Below are positions 25,852-35,259 of a stretch of DNA of 64,000 nucleotides, one piece after another (position 1 is the stretch's first letter; every line of letters begins with the position of its first letter). Source of the stretch: Kitasatospora cinereorecta (lineage in GTDB: Bacteria; Actinomycetota; Actinomycetes; Streptomycetales; Streptomycetaceae); NCBI RefSeq assembly GCF_024172095.1, contig NZ_JAMZDX010000008.1:372001-436000 (forward strand), written 5' to 3'. Both the position numbers and the translations under genes were made by a program. The notes under the pieces are model-generated. The model was given only the letters and a program-made list of their open reading frames with translations, searched no databases and was not told the origin of the DNA.

Positions 25852-27066
25852 TCAGCCGGCCGCGACGGCGTACAGGCCGCGGCCGGTGCGCTCGGCGCGG
25901 CCGTCCTTGTGGAGGCGTTCGAGCATGGCGCGTACGGCGTCGGCGGCCCCCTTCTCGTGGTCGAGGCCGAGCAGGGCGGTCACCTCGCCGGCCCGCAGCG
26001 GGCCGTCGCCCTGGGCGAGAGCGGCCAGAACGCTGGCGGCATCGGTCAGCCGCCGACGGCCGGACGCCGTGCGCGGGGCAGCGGCCGGTCCGGCCTTGGC
26101 ACCGTCGGCCTTCGCGGAGGCAGGGGCCTGCGATGGCGGCTGCGGCTCGGCCCGGGACTCGGCGGCCGCCTTGGCCCGGGTGCGGGTGGTGCCCTCGGCC
26201 TTGGCGCTCTTGCGGGTGCCCGCCTTCTTCGCGGGTGCGGTGGTCTTCGGTGCCGTGTCCGGCTCGGGCACGGCCGCCGCGGGGGACGCCTCGGCGGCGC
26301 CGGTGTCGGGCCGGGTGTCCGTACGCTGCGCCGCGGTGGTGGTCTTTCGCGCCCGTGCCGTGGTCGTGCGGGCGCCGGTCTTCTTCGCGGGTGCGGCGGC
26401 CCCTGGTGCTGCGTCCGGCTCGGGCACGGCCGCCGCGGGGGACGCCTCGGCGGCGCCGGTGTCGGGCCGGGTGTCCGTACGCTGCGCCGCGGTGGTGGTC
26501 TTTCGCGCCCGTGCCGTGGTCGTGCGGGCGCCGGTCTTCTTCGCGGGTGCGGCGGCCCCTGGTGCTGCGTCCGGGTCGGGCACGGCTGTCGCGGTCGCCG
26601 GGGTGGTGTCGGTGTCGGGTTCGGCGGCCGTGCGCTTCGCGGTGCCGGCTGGCTTCCGGACGGACGTCCTGGTCGCCGACGCCTTCTTGGCGGTGGCCTT
26701 CTTCGCGGTGGTCTTCTTGGCCGTGGTGGTCTTGCGGGCGCGCACGGGTTCGGCCGCAGCCGGGGCCGGGGCGGGTTCGGCGCCGCCGTCCGAGGCGCGG
26801 CCGTCGGGTGCGGCATCGGCGGCGGGCGGCTCGACCACGGCCGTCGCCTCGCCGGCGTGCTGCGGCGGTGCGGCGTCCCCGAGCGGTGCCGCGGACAGGA
26901 CTCGGAGGCCGTCCAGCACGGCCACCATCGCGTTCTCCCGGGCGATGAGGGCCGCGAGCTGTTCCTCCAGCCGGCGCCGCTCCTCGCGTACGGCCGGCAG
27001 CTGCCCTTCCAACAGCGCCCGCGTCGATCCCACACCGCCATCAGCACCGAACGTCGCTACATCCAC
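25852..27066 (-). CDS. Histone-H1-like Lys/Ala-rich protein with winged-helix end
   Basis: A 404-residue protein from GTG 27066. Residues about 1-60 form a coiled coil (VREERRRLEEQLAALIARENAMVAVLDGL). A long Ala/Pro/Thr region holds H1-like basic repeats (KKTTAKKATAKKASATR, AKKTGARTTTARARK). The end (VLAALAQGDGPLRAGEVTALLGL...LHKDGRAERTGRGLYAV) reads as a winged-helix domain. The middle contains a perfect 52-residue duplication. The composition suggests a DNA-binding, nucleoid-associated protein. It lies just downstream of, and convergent with, the tRNA-fMet gene. Confidence 0.7.
   Translation of the reverse strand: MDVATFGADGGVGSTRALLEGQLPAVREERRRLEEQLAALIARENAMVAVLDGLRVLSAAPLGDAAPPQHAGEATAVVEPPAADAAPDGRASDGGAEPAPAPAAAEPVRARKTTTAKKTTAKKATAKKASATRTSVRKPAGTAKRTAAEPDTDTTPATATAVPDPDAAPGAAAPAKKTGARTTTARARKTTTAAQRTDTRPDTGAAEASPAAAVPEPDAAPGAAAPAKKTGARTTTARARKTTTAAQRTDTRPDTGAAEASPAAAVPEPDTAPKTTAPAKKAGTRKSAKAEGTTRTRAKAAAESRAEPQPPSQAPASAKADGAKAGPAAAPRTASGRRRLTDAASVLAALAQGDGPLRAGEVTALLGLDHEKGAADAVRAMLERLHKDGRAERTGRGLYAVAAG
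26257..26568. repeat. Perfect 156-bp tandem duplication inside the H1-like gene
   Basis: 26257-26412 and 26413-26568 are identical over 156 bases. A partial third unit follows with changes starting at GTCCGGGTCGGG. The unit encodes 52 residues, so the frame is kept. Identity at silent positions points to very recent expansion. Confidence 0.9.
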
Positions 27067-27248
27067 GGGGGCTCCCCTTCGGGTCGACTGATGTTCGGAC
27101 TGTACGGCGATCACGAGCCGCGGTACGGCGGGATGGCGGAATCCAACTCGTAACGGGGACGGCGCGGCCCGTCGGGCGCCCGGCGGCCCGTCCTGCCGAA
27201 GGCGCCTGTGGAGTGACGCGCCGGTGGGCAAGTCGTCCTTCGCGGTAC

Positions 27249-28283
27249 TCAGTTCCGTGCGGGCGCGCCGCAGCACTTCTTGTACTTCGTGCCGGAGTCG
27301 CACCAGCAGGGGCCGTTGCGGGCCGGCGGCCACACCAGCGAGTGCTCGGGTGCGGTGTGGTCGAGCCACCGGCTGTAGTCCCGGCGAGCCGCCGGGTCCG
27401 CCGGATCCCGGCCGACCCGCACGGCCCAGGCCTCGTAGTCGGCGAGGGCGGCGGGGACCAGGCGGACGTGCGCTGCCCCGCGTTCGCTCCAGTCGCGGGC
27501 CTGGGCCTGGACGAGAGTGGTGTAGGAGGCGTAGTCGTCGCCATACACCCTTGTCGTCTCGGGCCAGCGGGCGCGGACCCGGTCGAAGTCGGCGCGCCTC
27601 CAATGCAGCACGATGCCGTCGAACGCCTCCCCGTCGCCGCCTACCCGGTGCTCCGCCGGGCCGGGTGGGCGGATCCCGTCGAGGAGCAGGCGGCCGAGCC
27701 CGTCCAGTGCGTCCTCGCCGACGTCCAGGGCGGCCAGATCCTGGTCGTCGAGGTCGAGGTCGAGTCCCTGGCGCAGCAGGGCGCGGCTGAGCCGCAGGTC
27801 GTCCACCACCGGCGCGTGCTCTTGGCCGGTGTCCTCGCCGGGTGCGTGCAGCAGCGCGGCCTCGCACCACCGAAGCGCCTGCTCGGGCCGGTCCTGGTCG
27901 GTCAGCAGCTCGACCATGTCCCGGTAGATCCGCAGGGCCGCCTGGTCGGGGTCGGCATCGAGGTCGGTGCGCAGCGCGCTGCAGGCCGTGTCGCCTTCGT
28001 CGGCCAGGCCGAGGTCGTAGAGCTGCTCGATGACACCGACCTGGGCGTCCCGCCGGTGGGGACCTCTCTCGCCGGCCAGCTGCCGGAAGGCCGCGAGGGC
28101 GGCTTCGTGGTCACCTTGGCGGGCGAGGTTCCATGCGGCGCCGAGCCGGGCCTCGCCGGCGCCGTCCGCCGCTCGGGGCTGCCGCTCGTCGCCGGCGGCC
28201 GCGGGCGCCGGAATGTGCGTGGCGGCCTGCTCGGCGGTTGTCTCCGAGCCTGCGGCGGTATCGGCGCGTGGAAGGGTGTTCAT
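27249..28283 (-). CDS. Tetratricopeptide-like protein with SEC-C metal-binding motif
   Basis: A 344-residue protein from ATG 28283. After a disordered Ala/Thr start come TPR-like helices (AAWNLARQGDHEAALAAFRQLAGE, EQLYDLGLADEGD, RIYRDMVELLTDQDRPEQALRWCEAALLH). The last 20 residues hold the SEC-C motif GPCWCDSGTKYKKCCG, which binds zinc and is shared with SecA and many adaptor proteins. The C-terminal half (DGIVLHWRRADFDRVRARWPE, WSERGAAHVRLVPAALADYEAWA) matches a layout common in Streptomyces SEC-C proteins. The function is unknown; chaperone or protein-targeting roles are possible. Confidence 0.8.
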   Translation of the reverse strand: MNTLPRADTAAGSETTAEQAATHIPAPAAAGDERQPRAADGAGEARLGAAWNLARQGDHEAALAAFRQLAGERGPHRRDAQVGVIEQLYDLGLADEGDTACSALRTDLDADPDQAALRIYRDMVELLTDQDRPEQALRWCEAALLHAPGEDTGQEHAPVVDDLRLSRALLRQGLDLDLDDQDLAALDVGEDALDGLGRLLLDGIRPPGPAEHRVGGDGEAFDGIVLHWRRADFDRVRARWPETTRVYGDDYASYTTLVQAQARDWSERGAAHVRLVPAALADYEAWAVRVGRDPADPAARRDYSRWLDHTAPEHSLVWPPARNGPCWCDSGTKYKKCCGAPARN

Positions 28284-28514
28284 GCCTTCACCGTAGGAGC
28301 TTTCCCGTACCAACGTGCGGAAGTGACGGCCATTCACCCACCCGGGGACACGCCCGTCCACCGGCCGCGCCCCACAGACGCGCAGCGGCCGCCTGAGCCC
28401 GGCCGACCGGTGCGCACGGGGACCGCTGCGCCGCTTGGAGCCGTGGACGCGGGCGGCCCCGGGGCAGTCCCGGGCAGGCGGGACGGGTACCGTCCGGGCA
28501 CTACGCTGCGTCAG

Positions 28515-29075
28515 GTGAGGAACACGAAGGCGTTCCAGGACGCCGTTGCCCAGACCCTTGCCGAACTCGCCCACCGCGGCGTCACCATGAGACCGGGAGC
28601 GGTCGCCGACGTCATCGAGCACAACGTCCGGGCCGTGGCGCAGCGCCTGGGCATCCAGGAGCGCTCCGCCTGGCGCTACCTCGATCCGGCGGCCCTGGCG
28701 GACAGCCTCGCCCGCCAGCACCAGGAGCTCCAGGACACGAGTGACGAGCGCGGCGTCGGACAGGCCCCGATGCCGCCGGTCGGCAACCCGGAACTGGCGA
28801 TGATCCTGGCCGGAGTACCCGACGCGCTCACCGAGACCGGCGGCGACCTGTACGCAGTCATCGTCAACCTCGCCGTGAACGCCTGGATGGCCGGCCACAT
28901 CCACGGAGAGGACGGCTGCCCCGGCTGCGAGGGCAACCGCGGACCCGCCGGACACGACTGGGACGCCCGCATGAAGGCCATCACCACGATCGCCCCCGAC
29001 ATCGACCGGTGGTTCGACCCGCAGGTGTGGACGCAGGCCCTGGAGGACAGCGGGTTCAGCGTCACCCGCCGCTGA
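28515..29075 (+). CDS. Unknown protein with HTH-like N-terminus, probably leaderless
   Basis: A 186-residue protein from GTG 28515. TACGCT at 28502-28507 lies seven bases upstream, as in leaderless genes. The N-terminal half (VTMRPGAVADVIEHNVRAVAQRLGIQERSAWRYLDPAALADSLA) resembles a helix-turn-helix. The C-terminal half has a Cys pair (DGCPGCEGNRG) that may bind a metal, within NAWMAGHIHGEDGCPGC. A regulatory role is plausible. Family not recognised. Confidence 0.65.
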   Translation: MRNTKAFQDAVAQTLAELAHRGVTMRPGAVADVIEHNVRAVAQRLGIQERSAWRYLDPAALADSLARQHQELQDTSDERGVGQAPMPPVGNPELAMILAGVPDALTETGGDLYAVIVNLAVNAWMAGHIHGEDGCPGCEGNRGPAGHDWDARMKAITTIAPDIDRWFDPQVWTQALEDSGFSVTRR

Positions 29076-30018
29076 CCGGCAACCGACCATCGGCCGCCAC
29101 CGCTGTCTCGGCGGACGCAGCCCGACCCGGTCGCCCCTTGAGCGATTCTGCGCCCAGAACAGGCGGCGCGGCCGTATCGTCGAGACGCGAGGTCGACGTG
29201 CTGCCGCCCTCGCTCCTTGGATGCCCGGCCCGGTCGCTCCCCCCGTGCGGCCGGGCCGCGCTACGCCCGGGGGCACCCGATGGGGCGCGACGGAGGACGC
29301 GCCTCGATCGACGGCTGCTCGTCGGGGCGCAGACGGACGTGGCGGACGGCGCCGCGAGGGCAGGACCCGGCGATACCTCAATGAGCGGGCGCGGTCCGGT
29401 GACCGCCCGCAGCGCGGCCGGGCCGCCTTCGGCCGGGACGAGCTGGCCCTGCGGGAGCCCGGAGGGTTGCCGGGCCGCCTCCGGGGGACGGCCGCGGGGA
29501 GGTGACGGTGCGACGGGCTTCCTCGAACGCGACGACCAGGGGTTCGGGGCGGCTCGGCGCCCCGGGGCCAGGGCGGGTGCCGGCAGGTCATGGACGCTGC
29601 CGGGCAGTCGACACCTGGACCGGGCTGGCCGCGGTCAGGCCGGTCGGGCTGCCCCGGGTGTCGCACGGGCCGGCAGCGCTCGGTGCTTTTCGGTGCGCGC
29701 GTGGCGGTCCCGGGGGCCGGGGCTCTCGGGGCGCGGAGCCGCCGGGTGCGCTGCCGCGGGCCGTTCTGAAAACCGGCGGGACTGCCTTCCCCCTGGCCGG
29801 TCCCAGGACGGAGCGCTTCACCCGGCGAGGAAGCGGCCGAGTCGGCGAGCGAGCGCCTCGCGCTCGGGCCAGCCGCCGGCCGCGCACCCGACCCGCTTGA
29901 AGATCACCCGTCAGGGCCGCACCCCGGCCGGCCGTGCACTACCGTGAGGCGCACGCCACGGCCTTGATGCCGCCTCACCACCGGCTCCACCGGGCGTTCG
30001 GCAGCCGGATGGGGGGAC
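29076..30018. other. 940-bp stretch without a convincing gene
   Basis: Frames of up to 300 codons are open here on both strands, but their products are Arg/Gly/Ala low-complexity text without ribosome sites or motifs. The base composition is extremely GC-rich and shows no codon periodicity that I can see. No repeat or hairpin stands out. Confidence 0.5.
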
Positions 30019-30759
30019 ATGGGCGCAAGAGGGACACCTGGCCGCCGGAGTGCGCAGGCGGGCACGGTTGCGGCGGCACTGCTGCTGCTCGCTGCGTGCA
30101 CCGCGACCGGCGCGGACGAGGCCCACCCTGCCGCCCCCACCGCCGCACGGCCGTCCTCCGGCGCGCCCGGGGTTCCGGTCCGGGCGGCCGAGCCGGTGGC
30201 GGAGCAGGACAGGTGGGTCCTGGACGCGCTCCGCTCGATGGACGACGCCGGCCGGCTCGGCCATCCCGCACCCACCGCCGGGCAGTTGATGGTGCTGGCC
30301 GCGGCCGTGAACGGCGAGGCCACCGCAGCATGGCTGCCGGACAGTCGCACCGTGTGCGCGTTCTGGCTCACGCTCGCGGACGACGGCCGGCCCTCCCCGC
30401 CGGGGCGGCGGGACGGGCGCGGCACGGTGCACACCGTCTCCTGCGGTGACGTACCGGAGCGTCCCGGCACGATCGGCCTGAAGGACGACGCCGCGCAGGC
30501 CGACGGCATCAGCTTCGTGGTGCTGCTGGCCGGGAGGGACGAACCGTTGGCGATGTCCGACGGCTGGGGACGCGAGCGCTACGGTCCGCTGCGCCAGCAG
30601 GTCGCCCGCGCCGCGGACGGCCGCACCTTCCACGTGGCCTGGTACCAGTTCCTGACCCACAACGGACCGCAGACGTATCTCCACAACGGCCTCACACCGC
30701 AGGCTCGGCTGTGCACGGTCAGCGGCGACCTCTGCCGCGAGCCGATGCCCGTCGACTGA
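30019..30759 (+). CDS. Putative lipoprotein
   Basis: A 246-residue secreted protein from ATG 30019 after GGGGGGA. The N-terminus has basic residues, a hydrophobic core (AGTVAAALLLLAAC) and a lipobox LAAC with Cys near residue 27, so it should be lipid-anchored outside the cell. A Pro/Ala linker leads to a domain with LMVLAAAVNGEATAAWLPDSRTVCAFWLTL and HVAWYQFLTHNGPQTYLHNG. Two further Cys pairs might form disulfides. The family was not recognised. Confidence 0.75.
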   Translation: MGARGTPGRRSAQAGTVAAALLLLAACTATGADEAHPAAPTAARPSSGAPGVPVRAAEPVAEQDRWVLDALRSMDDAGRLGHPAPTAGQLMVLAAAVNGEATAAWLPDSRTVCAFWLTLADDGRPSPPGRRDGRGTVHTVSCGDVPERPGTIGLKDDAAQADGISFVVLLAGRDEPLAMSDGWGRERYGPLRQQVARAADGRTFHVAWYQFLTHNGPQTYLHNGLTPQARLCTVSGDLCREPMPVD

Positions 30760-30844
30760 GCCCACGCCGAGCCCACCGGTCGACATGCGGCCGGCCGTTG
30801 GCCGCTACGATCTCGGCCGTTGCCCTGGGGAGAGGACGTGTGCG

Positions 30845-32092
30845 GTGGGTGTGATGGCGCGTTGGCGGCTGGCGCGGGCCAAAGCCGACCTGGAGAGCGC
30901 CGAACGCTGTGTCCGGGACCGCCGGTGGACGCAGGCGCAGGAGACGGGCCGCAAGGCCACTGCGGCCTTCGCCGACCTGCGCGGCCCTGGCGCCGCAGGG
31001 ACCCTGCGCGGACGGCTGGCGGTGGCGGCCGCACTGTCGGGCCAGCACCGCTGGGAGGAGGCCGCGCACGAGCTACACCTGGCTGTGGACGCGGTCGATC
31101 CCGCCGTGCACGGAACCCTCTTCGTGGTCACATTGCGTTCCAGGCTGGCGCAGGCGCTGCGGGTGACCGGCCGGCTCGAGCAGGCGGAGGCCGAGGCGCG
31201 CCTCGCACTCTCCTACCCGGACACCCCGCCGGGTCGCCACCAGGTCGCAGCTCGGGACACGCTCGCGCTCGTCCTCGGCGACCTGGGCCGCCACCGCGAG
31301 GCCGCCGAACTGTGCGCCGTCACCGCTGCCGAGCACGTCCGCCTTGCCGGAGCCGGCAGTGCGGCCTTCGCGCTCAAGGCACGTGCGAACCGCATCTCGC
31401 TGCTCGCTTACGTGGGACAGCACGACGAGGTCGCCGCGGAGGCGGAAGCTGTCCGGGCGGCCGCGAGCGCGCTCGGCGAGCCGGCGGCGTCCCAGATACG
31501 GCTGGCCGCCGCCCTTGCCTGGGCCACCAGCCTGTCTCTGCAGGGTCGGTTCCAGGACGCGGAGGCTTTGCTGAGGCCGGAACTGGCGGAAGCGGGCCGC
31601 GGCTTGGACGAGGAGTTCGCGGTCATGGCGCAGCTCAACCTGGCCCGCGCCAGCGGCGGCCTCGGCAAGGCGGAGGAGGCGTGGCAGGCCGTGGCCGCCG
31701 CGCAGGCCGTCGCGGACCGGATGCACACTGTCCCTACGGGCATCGCCACCGCCCTCGCCTACGCCCGGGCCTCTGCGCTCCTCGCGTTGGACCGGGTGGC
31801 CGACGCCGACCGGGAGGTGCGACGCTGCCTTGAACTGTGCGAGAGCCACCTCTCGCCGGTCCACCACCGCACGCTCGAAGCCCGGACACTGCTCGGTATC
31901 GTGCTGGCCCGCCGGGGCGACCGTGAGGAGGGCGCGATCAGGCTGCAGGCTGCCCTCGACGTGTGGCTCGTCCACTTCGGAGACCACCACCACGGCACGG
32001 CCTCGGCCCGGCAGGCCCTCGCCGGGGTCTTCACCGGCGGCCCTGACACCGGCTTCCACTACCCGGGCGGCGCCCGTCCCGCGTCCCGTTGA
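30845..32092 (+). CDS. Tetratricopeptide-repeat protein
   Basis: A 415-residue protein from GTG 30845, chosen because GGAGAGG lies eight bases upstream. It consists almost wholly of TPR pairs (AAHELHLAVDAVDP, ALRVTGRLEQAEAEARLALSY, VLGDLGRHREAAELCAVTAAEH, LQGRFQDAEALLRPELAEAG, VLARRGDREEGAIRLQAALDVW). This architecture is common in actinomycete signalling and regulatory proteins and mediates protein contacts. No effector domain is present. Its end overlaps the end of the convergent SUKH gene by 62 bases. Confidence 0.8.
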   Translation: MGVMARWRLARAKADLESAERCVRDRRWTQAQETGRKATAAFADLRGPGAAGTLRGRLAVAAALSGQHRWEEAAHELHLAVDAVDPAVHGTLFVVTLRSRLAQALRVTGRLEQAEAEARLALSYPDTPPGRHQVAARDTLALVLGDLGRHREAAELCAVTAAEHVRLAGAGSAAFALKARANRISLLAYVGQHDEVAAEAEAVRAAASALGEPAASQIRLAAALAWATSLSLQGRFQDAEALLRPELAEAGRGLDEEFAVMAQLNLARASGGLGKAEEAWQAVAAAQAVADRMHTVPTGIATALAYARASALLALDRVADADREVRRCLELCESHLSPVHHRTLEARTLLGIVLARRGDREEGAIRLQAALDVWLVHFGDHHHGTASARQALAGVFTGGPDTGFHYPGGARPASR

Positions 32093-32684
32093 GGGTGGTT
32101 CGGATCGTCCGGGCGGGTCCGCGGCGTTCGGTGACGCCCTCACCGGGCGCCTTCGGGAGGTCCACGATCATGAGAGGGCCGGGGTAGTAGACGCCGCTGC
32201 GCGGGCCGAACATGTCCTCGCCGGCGAGGTAGCGGTAGAGCCATTCGCTGAAGCTCATCTCGTACTCGGCGAACTGGCCGTCGAGGACGATGCCCGCCAT
32301 GTGCCAGCCGTCTCCGTCGGCCGGCCGGACGAGGAAGGCTCCTTCGCGCCGGTCGGTGCTGGCGACGGGGATCAGGCCGTCCGGTCCGCCGAAGCTGGGC
32401 CTCGCTCCGCGGAAGGTGACACCCGCCCCGTCCCAGTCGGACTCCTCCAGGCCTTTGATCTCCGGCCCCAGACGCTCGGCCAGGTTGAAGAATTGGGTGC
32501 CGGGGCGGGTCAGGGTGAGGTGGTGGTTGAGGGTCACCGGGGCGTAGGTTTCTGCGATCTGCTTGAAGTCCGCCGGGAGCTCGACTTCCAGCAGCCCCTC
32601 CACCTCTGCCCACCCGCTCGACTCGGGGCGGTCCGGCCTGCCTGGTCCGATCATGTCGAGGACGGCGCCGAGGTAGTCGCGCAT
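32031..32684 (-). CDS. SUKH (SMI1/KNR4-like) family protein, copy 3
   Basis: A 217-residue protein starting at ATG 32684 after GGAAGGA. It is the close paralogue of 13189-13797: MRDYLGAVLDMIGPG, ELPADFKQIAETYAPVTLNHHLTLTRPG, GLIPVASTDRREG and YEMSFSEWLYRYLAGED all align. The basic C-terminal 35 residues extend beyond the paralogue and overlap the convergent TPR gene. The family provides immunity to polymorphic toxins, but there is no toxin gene adjacent. Confidence 0.8.
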   Translation of the reverse strand: MRDYLGAVLDMIGPGRPDRPESSGWAEVEGLLEVELPADFKQIAETYAPVTLNHHLTLTRPGTQFFNLAERLGPEIKGLEESDWDGAGVTFRGARPSFGGPDGLIPVASTDRREGAFLVRPADGDGWHMAGIVLDGQFAEYEMSFSEWLYRYLAGEDMFGPRSGVYYPGPLMIVDLPKAPGEGVTERRGPARTIRTTLNGTRDGRRPGSGSRCQGRR

Positions 32685-32989
32685 GTCTTCCTTCCTCTCG
32701 CTCAAGGGGATCGCCCGGGCGTCACCGCGGCTCGGACCGGGGCCCGGGTGGTTTCCGGGTGCGTACGCCGCTTGCTTGGTACTTTCCTCGCGTCGTCCGG
32801 GGAAATATTCGCACGTCGCAGGGGGCGGATCCCTGGTGTCATGGCGCTCGAGGAAACCACGCAGCCCTGACAACGCGCCTCGCGGCGCGGGTACCGGCAC
32901 CCGGCCGGGGCGGGGAGCCTTCCGCCAGTCGCCCGGGCGGGGCCGCGTCCGCCGTCGGCCCGGCTGCGCGTCAGCCCTGGTGGGGGCAG

Positions 32990-33175
32990 CCCAACTGCCC
33001 GGCGGCTGTGGTCCTGAACGCCTGCTGCGCCGCACCGTCACCGAGCCACTGCGTCGGCGGGTGGGGCGGGCCGGTAGCGGCTGTGCAGGTCAGGCAGAGC
33101 CTCGGCCATCTCGTACTCCTGCCAGTCCTCCTGGTGCGACCACTCCGGGACCCGGCACAGGCCTTCCGTGGCCCG
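32990..33175 (-). pseudogene. C-terminal remnant of the gene at 40278-41072
   Basis: The sequence CRVPEWSHQEDWQEYEMAE then LHSRYR on the minus strand matches CRVLEWSHQGDWQEYEMAE...LRSRYR of the gene at 40278-41072. DNA similarity continues through the 3' end (GTGGTCCTGAACGCCTGCTG in both). The upstream two thirds of the gene are missing and the reading frame is broken near the end. Confidence 0.65.
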
Positions 33176-33222
33176 CGTGTGCTCGTGACCAGCGCAAACG
33201 CCGGGTTCCTGAGGGCGGGGGG

Positions 33223-33253
33223 TTGTTCTGCTGCGGCATCGGCTGGGTAGTAT
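33223..33253 (+). promoter_or_regulatory. Candidate promoter of the 33297 gene
   Basis: TTGTTC at 33223-33228 and TAGTAT at 33248-33253 are separated by 19 bases and lie about 45 bases upstream of ATG 33297, consistent with a vegetative sigma-70-type promoter. Confidence 0.4.
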
Positions 33254-33296
33254 CCGGCCTCGCTTCCCTTCCCGGCTTTGATGGAACGAGACGACC

Positions 33297-33977
33297 ATGC
33301 CCCGCGCCGAGACCGACCAGCCTTCCGAAGAACTGAGCGGGCTTCGGGCGATCTGGGCTAACACTCTGGAGCCCGTGCCGCCGCTGCCCTGGTATCGCCG
33401 GGTCTCCCCCAAACTTGCGGTGGCGGGGGTGGTGGTCACGGGACTGGTGTCGGCGCTGGTGGCGGCTGCCGTGACGGGCGTGGGTGCCCCTCCCCGGCAC
33501 AGGATTGTGCTGGCGGAGCGGGTCGGCGACCAGGTACGGCTCCCGGACGACGGGAACACCCAGGCTGTACGCGCCGACTATGAGCGGCGGATGACGGCCC
33601 TGAGGCCGTACCGGGAGCTGGCGGTGGCCGGCTACGGGCCCGCCGGGACGACCGGGACTTCATTGACTCTGGTGGGGCTGACGGGCAGCTTCCCGGATCC
33701 CCAGCGGGAGTTGCGGAAGTACTTCGGGCGGATGGAGGGCGGCGATCTGATGCGCGACACGGTGTCCGGGCTGCAGGACTTTCCGGCCGGCCCGCTCGGC
33801 GGCGAGCTGCTGTGTGCGGTGATGGTCTACCCGTCCGTCTCCCAGACCACCTGCGCCTGGGCGGACGGCAGTACGGTCGGCATCGTCACCGACACCGCGG
33901 GGGAGAGCGAGCTCGAGGACCTGGCCGCCCGCACGCTGGACATCCGGTCCGCGGTCGAGGTCGCGGCAGAGGACTGA
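33297..33977 (+). CDS. Single-pass membrane protein of unknown function
   Basis: A 226-residue protein from ATG 33297. A short cytoplasmic part is followed by one transmembrane segment (LAVAGVVVTGLVSALVAAAVTGV, about residues 40-62). The remaining 160 residues are outside: an alpha/beta domain with YERRMTALRPYRELAVAGYG, SLTLVGLTGSFPDPQRELRKYFG, LLCAVMVYPSVSQTTCAWADGSTVGIV and a C-terminal acidic helix. The two Cys of LLCAV...TTCAW may form a disulfide. This layout is frequent in actinomycetes; the function is unknown. Confidence 0.75.
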   Translation: MPRAETDQPSEELSGLRAIWANTLEPVPPLPWYRRVSPKLAVAGVVVTGLVSALVAAAVTGVGAPPRHRIVLAERVGDQVRLPDDGNTQAVRADYERRMTALRPYRELAVAGYGPAGTTGTSLTLVGLTGSFPDPQRELRKYFGRMEGGDLMRDTVSGLQDFPAGPLGGELLCAVMVYPSVSQTTCAWADGSTVGIVTDTAGESELEDLAARTLDIRSAVEVAAED

Positions 33978-34146
33978 CCGGGGTGCCGACGTGCTGGACC
34001 AGGTTCCCGTCCCACCGGACCGAGGTCGATCCGTCGACGGGTGCGACAAAGCGGATTCACCCCCGCGCTCGTCCATCCACCCGCGCCGGGGCCGATCTGA
34101 CACAGTGTGAGGCAGTTGATCCGCTTCCTCTCCGCTGCTCTGCGTA

Positions 34147-34545
34147 ATGGTGGATGATCACCGTGTGAGCATGTGGTGGGTCGGGCGCAGGGACGCGCTC
34201 CTGGCGGACGTGGCCGGCGCGTTGGTGTTCTTCGGCGCGGACCCGGTCGACGACCCCGGGATCGGCGAACTCGCCGACACCGCCCGCGCCCTCGCCGCCC
34301 AGTACCGGACCAGCGGCCGCAGCCGGGCCGCCCGCGAGGCCGGCTCCCTGTTGGACGAGGCGGCCGCCGAACTGGCCTGCGCCGACCGCTTCCGCGGCGC
34401 GCTGCTGCCGGTCGTCACCCGGCGCCTGCGCCGCGCGGCCCTGGCCCTGGGACAGGCCCGGACGCTGCTCCGGCTGCTGGCCGCGCGGGCGGGCGAGGAG
34501 CCCACAGGTGCCGAACCGGCAGCGATCCGGGCCGCCATGCGCTGA
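34147..34545 (+). CDS. Unknown helical protein
   Basis: A frame of 132 residues from ATG 34147; GTG 34165 and ATG 34171 are alternative starts. The product is all-helical and Ala/Arg-rich (ELADTARALAAQYRTSGRSRAAREAGSLLDEAAAELA, RRLRRAALALGQARTLLRLLAARAG). No motif or membrane segment is visible. Confidence 0.55.
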   Translation: MVDDHRVSMWWVGRRDALLADVAGALVFFGADPVDDPGIGELADTARALAAQYRTSGRSRAAREAGSLLDEAAAELACADRFRGALLPVVTRRLRRAALALGQARTLLRLLAARAGEEPTGAEPAAIRAAMR

Positions 34546-34727
34546 GTGTGCCGCGTCGGCACCCCCGCACCCGGCCCCCCGGCGGCGGGCGCCGCGCCGC
34601 GCCCCGGGGCGGGCTGCTTCCGGATCGTCCTGGGACTCCTTCGGATGATCACGGCGGTGCGGCCGTCACCTCGCCCGCGCGCCGGCGGTTGGGCCGGGTG
34701 TCGTCGTCGCCTGTCAGGAGAATCCTC

Positions 34728-35135
34728 GTGCGTGTCCGTCCCGTTCTGTCCGCGGCTGTTGCCGCCGCGGCCGCCATGGTCCTCGCCGTCCCCGCCCACG
34801 CTGCCGCCGCGCCGGCGACTTCACTCGACGGGCACCGTGCGGCGGGGGAGGTGGTCGCGACGACGCTGTACGACGCGGTCGACGCGCTGCCGGTCGCGGA
34901 CGAGGACCGGACCGGGTACGTGCGGACCGCGTTCCGGCACTGGATCGACGCCGACAAGGACGGGTGCGACACCCGCAGAGAGGTGCTCAAGGCGGAGGCG
35001 GTCGAGGCGCCGATGGTCGGGCCGAACTGCACGCTGACCGGCGGGATGTGGTTCTCCCCGTACGACGATGTGGTGCTGCAGGATGCGAAGCTGCTGGATG
35101 TGGACCACGTCGTATCCGCACCTGCGACACGTTGA
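34728..35135 (+). pseudogene. Truncated secreted HNH-type nuclease
   Basis: GTG 34728 follows AGGAG. A signal peptide (VLSAAVAAAAAMVLAVPAHA) leads into the conserved block DADKDGCDTRREVLKAEA and GGMWFSPYDDVVLQDAKLLDVDHVV of the Streptomyces secreted DUF1524/HNH nuclease family. The normal sequence goes on for about 80 more residues after DVDHVV (PLAEAWDSG and the rest of the active site). Here it changes to unrelated SAPATR and stops. The junction is near base 35110. The product is probably inactive. Confidence 0.75.
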
Positions 35136-35259
35136 ATATCCATCTGAGCAGTTCACGCCGTTGGCGGCATGCTGATGACAGCTGTGGAGCGGCCGCCTGG
35201 ATCAGGCCGAGAGCTTCGCGATAAAGTGCCGATCCTGTTGCTGTTCGCCACCTCTGGAA

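Noticed and set aside
29009..29947. Overlapping long frames in the 29.1-30.0 kb gap
   Set aside because: All products are low-complexity, and no start is preceded by a ribosome site.
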